Below, piece by piece: positions 47,650-56,100 of a stretch of 58,823 nucleotides of DNA. How positions within the stretch are numbered: position 1 is the first letter of the stretch; each line of letters opens with the position of its first letter. Source of the DNA: a virus. The stretch spans positions 1-58,823 of the IMG/VR virus record IMGVR_UViG_3300009537_000010; one strand, written 5' to 3'. The position numbers were made by a program, and so were the translations under genes. The notes under the pieces were generated by a model. It did not search any database. It saw only the letters and a list, made by a program, of their open reading frames with translations, and was not told where the DNA came from.

Positions 47650-47887
47650 ATTAGAGATTATTAATTTGTGTCAGAATCTTGGAATCGACTTAGAGTATGA
47701 TAGATGGGATAAATCAGGATGGATGAGATTTCGAGATGATACATTTGACAGAGGTGAGCTAGGGGTTGCTCTTGTAATATTCAAAGAACATAATATAGAT
47801 CATGTTTATAGGAGTATTAGAAAACATCTTATAAAAGTAGGGAAACATAAGATCAAGCGAAATCTTAAAGAAGTATTGAAATTATAG
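47642..47887 (+). CDS. Small hypothetical protein, 81 aa
   Basis: Not recognised. The ATG at 47642 is preferred to an upstream extension. Basic C-terminus (HLIKVGKHKIKRNLKEVLKL). Confidence 0.5.
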   Translation: MTKLEIINLCQNLGIDLEYDRWDKSGWMRFRDDTFDRGELGVALVIFKEHNIDHVYRSIRKHLIKVGKHKIKRNLKEVLKL

Positions 47888-47940
47888 TAACTGATTAAAA
47901 ATTAAAGACTATGTTAATAGAGTACGTTAAAAGCTAAGAG

Positions 47941-48168
47941 ATGAAGTATGCAGTAAAGTGTCCAATAGATCCAAACGAAAAATGGCATAGCTTTTTAGAT
48001 TATCTAAGAGGCTGTGCCATTGAAGAAATTGAAGAGCCATGTCTGACTGGAAAGTATTATACTACTGTTGACGGTTATATTGTGGCTCTAGAACCAGAAG
48101 AACTAAAAGGTATATTGTATATTGATATAGATACCTGGTATGTTTTTCACGAAAGTGTCTTAGCCTGA
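47941..48168 (+). CDS. Small hypothetical protein, 75 aa
   Basis: Not recognised. Last gene of the rightward arm; its 3' end overlaps the convergent late gene by 22 nt, and no terminator lies between them. Confidence 0.5.
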   Translation: MKYAVKCPIDPNEKWHSFLDYLRGCAIEEIEEPCLTGKYYTTVDGYIVALEPEELKGILYIDIDTWYVFHESVLA

Positions 48169-48602
48169 TCTGGAATCTGACCTGTATATGGTATACAAGT
48201 TACAGCAGCTTCATACGATCCAGGACAGCTAGGAGTTGGCGATAAGATTATCTCAAAGTTAAACCGAATTCCATCTATTATATTAATAAAACCTATACTA
48301 TGAACAAGAGATTCATATGGTACATCTTCATCTGTACCTACACAGAACAGCTTGAATGACGACCATTCTTCACCGTGCTGGGTAAAAGTATGACTAAGTT
48401 TAACTGTAAAGCATCTACCATAATATTTTCTTAATGCAGCTTGACAATATTCTACTACCTTCTGAGAAGATCCTTCAATCTTCTTAAAGTCTAACACGAG
48501 TGGTATTGTTTTGTAATATTTTACGCCATTAGCCATTTTAATATATGTAAAATTAATAGCTGATAACTTTGCGTATAAGGTATTACCTCTATATTCCCAC
48601 AT
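48147..48602 (-). CDS. Hypothetical late protein, 151 aa
   Basis: Not recognised. Beta-rich, beginning MWEYRGNTLYAKLSAINFTY, with Cys-containing loops near the C-terminus (SCPGSYEAAVTCIPYTG). A small virion component is plausible from its place at the end of the leftward late block. Confidence 0.6.
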   Translation of the reverse strand: MWEYRGNTLYAKLSAINFTYIKMANGVKYYKTIPLVLDFKKIEGSSQKVVEYCQAALRKYYGRCFTVKLSHTFTQHGEEWSSFKLFCVGTDEDVPYESLVHSIGFINIIDGIRFNFEIILSPTPSCPGSYEAAVTCIPYTGQIPDQAKTLS

Positions 48603-48604
48603 GA

Positions 48605-48874
48605 TTATTTAAGTTTGGTTTCATTATTATCTACTCGTCTATAGTCTTCCTTCCAAAGAATGTCTGCAGTATGAATAGATAGTTTATTTATTTCTTTCTC
48701 TGATAAGTCTGGAAAGAGACGGTGATATATTTCGTGTATAAGTATCTGTAAATGACCTTTACCTTTTAAAGATTTGTCAAGTTCGATAACACCATCATTC
48801 CAACTTAAACCCCAGCATTTGTTTCCTTCATAAACAATCTTGTCTTTGTAAATAACTTTTTTAATTTTTTGCAT
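48605..48874 (-). CDS. Small HExxH metallopeptidase-like protein, 89 aa
   Basis: LIHEIYHRLFPDLSEKEINK carries HEIYH (HExxH zinc site, about 47-51) followed by a Glu-rich helix that could give the third ligand. The size is that of a minimal SprT/ImmA-type core. A virion maturation or host-factor protease role is possible. Start codon faces a plus-strand gene with only one base between the two ATGs. Confidence 0.6.
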   Translation of the reverse strand: MQKIKKVIYKDKIVYEGNKCWGLSWNDGVIELDKSLKGKGHLQILIHEIYHRLFPDLSEKEINKLSIHTADILWKEDYRRVDNNETKLK

Positions 48875-48875
48875 T

Positions 48876-49001
48876 ATGAAGTATGTATTTGTATTTATTG
48901 CATTTTTGTTTGTTTGTGCTTGCGACAGTTGTTCAACTGTTAATCAGACAGATCAGACAGAAACTCCAGCTGAGATCACTCAGCCGGATACTTTGCAGTA
49001 A
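48876..49001 (+). CDS. Small lipoprotein on the opposite strand, 41 aa
   Basis: MKYVFVFIAFLFVCACDSCS has a lipoprotein signal with lipobox FVCAC, then a Thr/Gln/Pro-rich tail. It is the only rightward gene in the leftward late block and is followed by a strong hairpin. A surface-exclusion lipoprotein is a reasonable guess. It has no room for its own promoter upstream outside the coding region of the neighbouring gene. Confidence 0.55.
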   Translation: MKYVFVFIAFLFVCACDSCSTVNQTDQTETPAEITQPDTLQ

Positions 49002-49027
49002 AGAGAAGGGGGAAACCCCTTTTCTTT
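49001..49027. terminator. Bidirectional intrinsic terminator
   Basis: AAGAGAAGGGG / CCCCTTTTCTT around a short loop, U-rich on both strands. It closes the rightward lipoprotein gene and also the leftward giant gene whose TAA lies at 49026-49028. Confidence 0.75.
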
Positions 49028-52000
49028 ATTGTGTATAATATTTCAAAGTCTCTTCAGGTGTAAACCATCGTTCAACCTGATCTACTGGTGGAATAAGTTT
49101 TCTACTCTTTACCCATAAAAATGTTTCACCTTTATGTTTACCTGATTGATATACCCGTAAAAAAGGTTTATCATTTACCATCCAGCCATAAGGATCAACT
49201 GCGGTAAACAGATCAATTATGTTTTGAACTTGCATTACACCAGCACTTGGAGCTTTCATAATTCTCATAAATTCATTAGGATTAGCATAAAATCCTAATT
49301 CAGACCTTAGTCTGTTAACTTGTAATGCAAACGTATTCAAGAGGTATTTATCATCATCGTCAGCTCCCTCACCTAAGGCTCTCAGTATTCCACCTGCTAC
49401 TACAGCAAATGTAAATTGAGCCATTCCAGTAAGTCCTCTTAGTATATTTGCTCTTTGCCAATCTTCCAACTGGTCATAGTAGGCCATAAGATGAAAGCTG
49501 CCTGCTCTCATCTCACTGATCAAACCTGACATAAACTTGAATAAGGAAATATAAGTTCCTTCATTCATTTTCTCAGTATTGTAATCATAATGTTTTCCCA
49601 CAAACCTTCTCGAAATACCTGGTGGCATCCATGATCTAAAGACCATGGCCATCCTACCTATTGCCCACTGTTTAGCAGCTATTCTATCCATGTCTCCCAT
49701 GTTACCGTGTAACTCACGGTTGAGCTGTTGAATTTTCAGGTAAACTTCCGCTTCGTTTATTTTAACTCCTTCCTTTAGTACTGCTTTGTTATTATCTACC
49801 TTGTATGCCTTAAGCAGTGGTATCTTTTCCCCTTTATATTCTACTTTTATGTTGTTTAAGATGGATAGACCCATTCTTGAACCAACATGTACTTCACCCA
49901 TTCTGGTTGCAAAAAGAGCATGGCTCATGTTAAGCTGACGTTTGAACCAGTCTCTGTCAGTATTCATGCCATATAGCCTAGAGGTATAATCTTGAACCAT
50001 ATCATATTTGTCGATTAAGAGTCGCAAAATATTATTAGTAGTTAGATTACCTATACTGCCAAGATATCCTGCACCATGTCTCATCCAGAAGTTATCAGCT
50101 GCTTGAATATCACTATTGGTTACGTGTTGTCCAGCTACACCCTCTTGTCTAATCAAGAAGTTAGAAATGACAGGGTTAGCTAAAGCTGCACTTAAGTTAA
50201 GAGCAAGTCCTTTTAGTCCCACATATTTATTGAATGTGTCAGCTAGTTTAGCCGTATTAAATTCAATATAGTAGCCACCTCCCTTCTTTGGTAACCATTT
50301 AATATCCTCTCCGGGTTTCTTACTTTTACCATACATATGCATTTGTAGAAAGTCGTGATAACGATCTGCTACAAACCCGCCTGTTCTAATTACTTCTTTT
50401 ACATTCTTATCTATAAGAGATCTAAACTTACCTAACCAGGTTGGTTTTCCTGTTATCTTTCTCTTCTTTAGCACATCCTCTCCCACCTCAAGTATGTCAA
50501 TGTAATCCTTCATTGTTATATAATGTTGAGCCATTTCCATATATAACAACAAAGATCTCGTCGGATCATCACTTAGATCTGAAGGATCTATCTTCCTGAT
50601 AAAATTAACAGGAAGAGTGTCATACCTCTTGTTATTCTCATCTGTAATAACAAATTCTCCTCCAAACTCTGTTTCGTCTTGTCTTTTGTTAAACCATTCG
50701 TACATTTCTTGCTTGATTGCATCAAATGGTTTGTCTTTTATCCTCTCCATTAAATCTTTATGGACCTGAACAGCTCTATGTGGTACTCCCATTGGTAGTA
50801 ACTTATCAAAACTAGCTTTCAAATCCATGTAGTACTTATAGAATTTCTTCTTTGCAGGATCAGCTTGTATCTCATCGTATTGAAGATTACTATATCTCTC
50901 ACTAGGTCTCAACAGCTGACCTTTAACGTAAAAAGGATCTTTATGTGATCTCTCTCGATAAGCAGAATAACCTATATTCTCATTTACCCATTCCTGAAAT
51001 AGACGTTGTACATATTTTTCATCCTCATTTAACGCTGTCTTACCTTCACCTAATGAAGGAAACCATTTATGATATCCTTTAATGGTGTTTCTAATTATTT
51101 GATCTATAGAGTCCTGATTTATATCGTGAAACTCATCTTTATAGAGTCTCGTAATATAGTCCATTATGATATTAGGAGTATCAGGATTTTCTTCAGTGTT
51201 ATCCTTCATCCAAATAGCCCAGTCTCTATTGTACATTTTTCTTGTAGCGTCAATCTCTGCAAGCTTCTGTTCTACATCATTGGAGAATCCAGTATAAGCG
51301 AATTTCTTATTCAATCTCTCTCTCAGATAAGCGTTCGGTTTCCAGTTCTTTACAGTTTCAGCATCATAAATAAATAGTTTTCTCCTATCTTCCGCATCTT
51401 CTGGTAGTCCATATTTCTCTATTAACTCTTTACTCATTTTAGCTTCTTCTCTTTCATACTCCTCCATATTCCTATCTGTTACTAAATTGTTAGTAGGTTT
51501 ACCATCAACCTGTTCTTTCATCCACTTAAAATCCCCAACTTTTTTCTTTGTCTCTTCAGCTATAACTAAAAGATCTTGACCTTTTGCATGATTAATGATT
51601 CTATCTTGAGCTTGCAAGTGTTGAACAGCTCTGGCTACACCACCCAAAACATCGTTAGGAGTCTCTGCCATGGCTGATAAGAATCTGTGATACATGTTAA
51701 TATCCTTGCCTTCCTTAAGCATAGCTACTAGGTCATCACGACTGTGAATATCAGGGTGATTCTTAAAATGAGGAAGAATGTAATCAGCTATAAGATAAGG
51801 CGCATCATTTTCATAAAGAGTAATGAGATCATCAATAGTTGATTGTATTTTTATTAACTCATTTCGTATTTCTGTGTAACGTTCTCCATCATACTCAGCT
51901 AAACCTGCCTTAATATTACGAATAATACCATTATAGGCTTCTGCTAATGAATTAAGATCTTTAAGATGTTTAGCTATTATGTTTTGTTCTGAGCTTAGTG

Positions 52001-53171
52001 CTCTGTCTTTTATTCTTTTGTATTTAGTAAAAGCTCTCTCAATGTCAGAACCTATATAATTGATAGCATTCACAACACCATAAGTAACCTTATCATTATG
52101 GAGCGCCCTGTTAAGCGTTGTTAACCGCTTGTTAATTTCAGTTTTATTTACAGCTTTATCTTTAGTGTAAGCTATTTTTGTTCTAAGTATAGTTTTATTG
52201 ATAGTTTCTTCAAGCTGTTCTTTAAATCTATTTAATATTGTAGATTGTTCATATTTCTCAACATCAATATCAAAATAAAACTTGTCTGTTAAATCAAAAT
52301 TAGGATCAACATTAGCTCCTATTAAGTCTTTAGCAATATCATTTATATGAGACTGTAACTCTTCGTGGTTGTTAAAGAATGACATAAACTTATCCCAAAG
52401 ATGAGTGATAACATTTGCCAGTCTTCTATAAGGTTTAATGTTATTTCTAATCTGATTCCAAATCAATCTATCAAGTACCTCTTTTCTTACATCCTCTTCG
52501 TTACCATATTTGCTCATGTAAGCATCGTGTAACTCTTCATATTCTTTAGTCTCTACAACTAACTCTAAAGCTCTCTTATAACGAAAATCATCCTTGAGTC
52601 CTACAGTTGCAAAGTGAACCACCTCTTGAGATAAGGCTTTTTCGTTACCCTTCTTGACAGCTATAGTTCTGTTCAGAATATCAACGATACCCTGAACATC
52701 TTCATCCAAAACCTTACCTGTCCTCTTTTTGTATTCATCATGGTATTCCTCAAAGATACCAACCCTTAAACCTAATTTAATCATTAATGATCTAAGAGTG
52801 TCAAGAACTTCATCTCTCTTTTCTACAACATCGTCTGGTACTTTAATCTCACCCTCATCTTCTACAAAGGTTTGCTGTTTAGCAAAGTATTCTGCTATCT
52901 TCTGTTCAGCAATAGGATTAATGTTAACCTTAATTCTCCTACTTCTATCCTGTCCTACTATCCTTTCTCCATACTGCTTGTTGATACTGTTAATTAGAGC
53001 CATTCCATCTTTAATACGCTCTGTGTCATATTTAGGTAAGTACAGTCCTTTATTGGCTCTCCTAAATAATTTACTGTCTTCCAGACGAGTCATAACTGAC
53101 TTATAGATACCATAAGCTATTTGAGCTTCTGTATTCTCGTACTTTCTTTTATTGTGGATGAAACAACTCAT
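49026..53171 (-). CDS. Giant virion/cargo protein, 1,381 aa
   Basis: Follows the virion RNA polymerase with a TAATG overlap. The N-terminal and middle thirds are long charged helices; the C-terminal about 300 residues are less charged, with Gly/Ala-rich hydrophobic stretches such as LALNLSAALANPVISNFL and FTFAVVAGGILRALGEGADD. In Crassvirales, giant proteins encoded beside the polymerase are packaged in the capsid and ejected with DNA, so a cargo or ejection role is likely. I see no enzyme motif. The open frame extends to a TTG at 53180, but ATG at 53171 fits the overlap. Confidence 0.75.
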   Translation of the reverse strand: MSCFIHNKRKYENTEAQIAYGIYKSVMTRLEDSKLFRRANKGLYLPKYDTERIKDGMALINSINKQYGERIVGQDRSRRIKVNINPIAEQKIAEYFAKQQTFVEDEGEIKVPDDVVEKRDEVLDTLRSLMIKLGLRVGIFEEYHDEYKKRTGKVLDEDVQGIVDILNRTIAVKKGNEKALSQEVVHFATVGLKDDFRYKRALELVVETKEYEELHDAYMSKYGNEEDVRKEVLDRLIWNQIRNNIKPYRRLANVITHLWDKFMSFFNNHEELQSHINDIAKDLIGANVDPNFDLTDKFYFDIDVEKYEQSTILNRFKEQLEETINKTILRTKIAYTKDKAVNKTEINKRLTTLNRALHNDKVTYGVVNAINYIGSDIERAFTKYKRIKDRALSSEQNIIAKHLKDLNSLAEAYNGIIRNIKAGLAEYDGERYTEIRNELIKIQSTIDDLITLYENDAPYLIADYILPHFKNHPDIHSRDDLVAMLKEGKDINMYHRFLSAMAETPNDVLGGVARAVQHLQAQDRIINHAKGQDLLVIAEETKKKVGDFKWMKEQVDGKPTNNLVTDRNMEEYEREEAKMSKELIEKYGLPEDAEDRRKLFIYDAETVKNWKPNAYLRERLNKKFAYTGFSNDVEQKLAEIDATRKMYNRDWAIWMKDNTEENPDTPNIIMDYITRLYKDEFHDINQDSIDQIIRNTIKGYHKWFPSLGEGKTALNEDEKYVQRLFQEWVNENIGYSAYRERSHKDPFYVKGQLLRPSERYSNLQYDEIQADPAKKKFYKYYMDLKASFDKLLPMGVPHRAVQVHKDLMERIKDKPFDAIKQEMYEWFNKRQDETEFGGEFVITDENNKRYDTLPVNFIRKIDPSDLSDDPTRSLLLYMEMAQHYITMKDYIDILEVGEDVLKKRKITGKPTWLGKFRSLIDKNVKEVIRTGGFVADRYHDFLQMHMYGKSKKPGEDIKWLPKKGGGYYIEFNTAKLADTFNKYVGLKGLALNLSAALANPVISNFLIRQEGVAGQHVTNSDIQAADNFWMRHGAGYLGSIGNLTTNNILRLLIDKYDMVQDYTSRLYGMNTDRDWFKRQLNMSHALFATRMGEVHVGSRMGLSILNNIKVEYKGEKIPLLKAYKVDNNKAVLKEGVKINEAEVYLKIQQLNRELHGNMGDMDRIAAKQWAIGRMAMVFRSWMPPGISRRFVGKHYDYNTEKMNEGTYISLFKFMSGLISEMRAGSFHLMAYYDQLEDWQRANILRGLTGMAQFTFAVVAGGILRALGEGADDDDKYLLNTFALQVNRLRSELGFYANPNEFMRIMKAPSAGVMQVQNIIDLFTAVDPYGWMVNDKPFLRVYQSGKHKGETFLWVKSRKLIPPVDQVERWFTPEETLKYYTQ

Positions 53172-56100
53172 TATTCGCAAGGTTTAAAATCTTCTCCCTC
53201 AATTTCTGAGAGTCCTGGTAGCTCTTCTGGCTTATTAACAGGAGCTGGTAAAGCTTCACCAGTGTAATCAGGAACCTGATAATAGTTCCAATATTCGTTC
53301 TCCAAGTAATCATTCTTTGGAGTTAACTCTTTATATTCATTTTCAGTACGCTTAAACAATCTCCATTTCTTATTCTTGTAAGTCTTAACGTACAAGGCAC
53401 CTTGTCCTTTTGTAGTATTAACCTGTCTTATAAAGTTCAACCTAGGAAAGAAATTAGCGATGAACTGCTCTTTAAAGTTATGATGTTCTTGCTTTAATGA
53501 CAAGGAATCATCAATTAATTCTTGTAAGTTAATAGCTCCCCACATTGAGAGAGGAATTAGATTAGAAATGGAATTAGGAGCAAATCTGACACCTGATTGC
53601 AAGAATGCATAGTAGAATAAGTTACCAGCAAATCTTCTTTGTTCTTCAGTACCATTTAACCACATTCTCTCTATCTCTCTTCTAATTAATGAAGCTTCAT
53701 GCTTTCCAGGATCACCTCTTTTCATCAAAAATCCTTCCTTACTCATTCCCAAAACTGACTTAGTGTATTCAAACCCAGTAAGATCAGGAAGTTCATCAAA
53801 GAATTTACTAGCTCGCTTAGCTACAAGTTCTCTTCTGAGTTTTTTAGACGCTAAGAAAGACATAAAACTATGATATAAGAGCTTACTATCTCTGGTTGAA
53901 ATATAACTACCGGAAAGTTCTGTAAAATATTCCTGCATCTTGATAAATGCTTCGTTTCCATAAGGTAATTTTGCTACCTCATATAATACATTTTGAGCAC
54001 CTATTATACCTAAATCAAAAAGAACATTATTAGCAATCCTTTTATCATTAAAAAACTTATCAGCATTTAATACTGCAAGATTTTCCATATAAGGTAACAT
54101 CTCTCTTCGATTAATAATATCGGCAGTTTCTACAAACGACTTACCTACACCATCATCGGACGTTTGAGCTACTAATATCACCTTTCTATAAACGTCATCA
54201 GCTATTTGTTTGTATACAATAAACGTATTAACCAATTCTTGCTTTCTAGCTACATGTTCTAAGGAACCTTCAGGAACTTTTTCAGTCAAATATTTGTTTG
54301 TGAGTGGTACAGTATTACCTGTAATATTTATACCTTCACTCTGTAATGCGAGCCTTACCATGAACTCACCTTCAGATCTAATCTTATCTGTCAGTTCTCT
54401 AATAATAGGATTACTAATGAATCTAAGAGTAATCTCAAGAGGAACTCCCATTATTCTAAACATTAAAGCAACAGGAGCAGTATACTCATTGAGGTTAACT
54501 CTACTCATTCGAGGATCATTCCTATCGTCTACAGACGCACCACCTAAGTCTGATAAACCTTGACTAACCAGATCTCCATCTAAATCTTCTGTTACTCCAA
54601 GTTTAGTAAGTTTTTGATCTCCAATTAGAACAGACCTTTTAGTATGTAAATCACCAAACATTTGCATTGCAGGAAAGGCTGCAGAAAAGTCAGCTACCAT
54701 ACCAATCAATGCTCGGGCATCATTATAACTAGCGACAACATCAGCTCTGACGTTAATATCAAGAAGATCAGGATCATTCACAGGTGGAGCAATCTTATCT
54801 ACAATTTCTTTAAAGTTATTAAAATCGCCGGGTATCAACTGTTCTTTTTGTCTCTTCTGAAGCATATTCAACATCAGAGACAGTGTTCTATCATGTAAAC
54901 TTGATCTATCCTCAGTTTCAAATGTGATCAATGAGGTCTTGTCGATATCAAAGTCATGACCTGTCATAATTATAAGTTCCTGTGGCATAGTTATACCACC
55001 GTTCCCTAAAGTCCTTTTAGTTACTTTAAATCTAAACATAGACCTGAAACCTTCAGTAGGAGTACGATAAGCTATACCCTCTGTTCCAACAGGAAGATCA
55101 GCCCACGCTTCTGCATATAAGAAATCACCTTGATCACTCCACGCTAATCTGGGTGGATTTTCAAGTCCCCAATCTGATATATTATAAAAAGCAGCACCTG
55201 GAACTTTTCTGATTGTAAAGTTGTTCTTTGGGATGGAATTTACAGTAGCTTCCAATGAATTAGAATGTACTGGAATATACCAAGGAATCTTGTCAATAGC
55301 TTGAATAATATCTTCAGGCTCCCCTCTTTCTCTCATCTGTCTAACCACAACGTCTCTTGCTGTTTCTGTGTTAAACATTTTAACAAATGAGTTCCAACGT
55401 TTATGGTAGTCTTCTTTTAATAAGTTGTTATAATTTTCAAGATCTTCAGGATCAGCATTAGTTTGGATCATCTTCTTCTTCTGCGTACCATCTTTAATGG
55501 TCTTATATTTAACAGGAGTTTCTTGTTGATGACCCCAGATGTCATTCATGAAAGTATGTTTATCACCAAATAAACCAACCTTTACAGCTGAAGAAAATAC
55601 AAAATGATCCGTGTACTTACCGTTATCTCTACCTTCCTCATCAAAAGTTATTTCCTCTCCAAACTTATAACCCATTTTTTCAAGAAGAGCCTTCCTTGCT
55701 GGATGGTTTCTTGCTTCACTAGGAATAAGTATAGCTTCTGACAGTTTATGTTCTACAGGATAAACAGAGTCTCCCTTTTTGACAATACCATAAATGAAAG
55801 ATTTGACTACCTCAAATACGTCTCGTACATCTTTAGGAGTTTCCTTACCAGCAAGAACTCTACGATATGCTTTCTCTTTTTTGACATTCCAGCGACCCAG
55901 CATCATCTGTTCCTCTCTAAAGCGATAAGGGTCAATAAACGATTGAGAGTCTGATCTATCTATTCTCTCATAAGCATCAGCTTCATCTCCAATTAAATTT
56001 CTAATCTTATCAATATCAGGAGAGGTCTGTGGTTCATCATAAAGATACTCTACGTTATAAGTAGTTCTTACGCTATGTGTTTTTCCCTTATCATCTGTGA

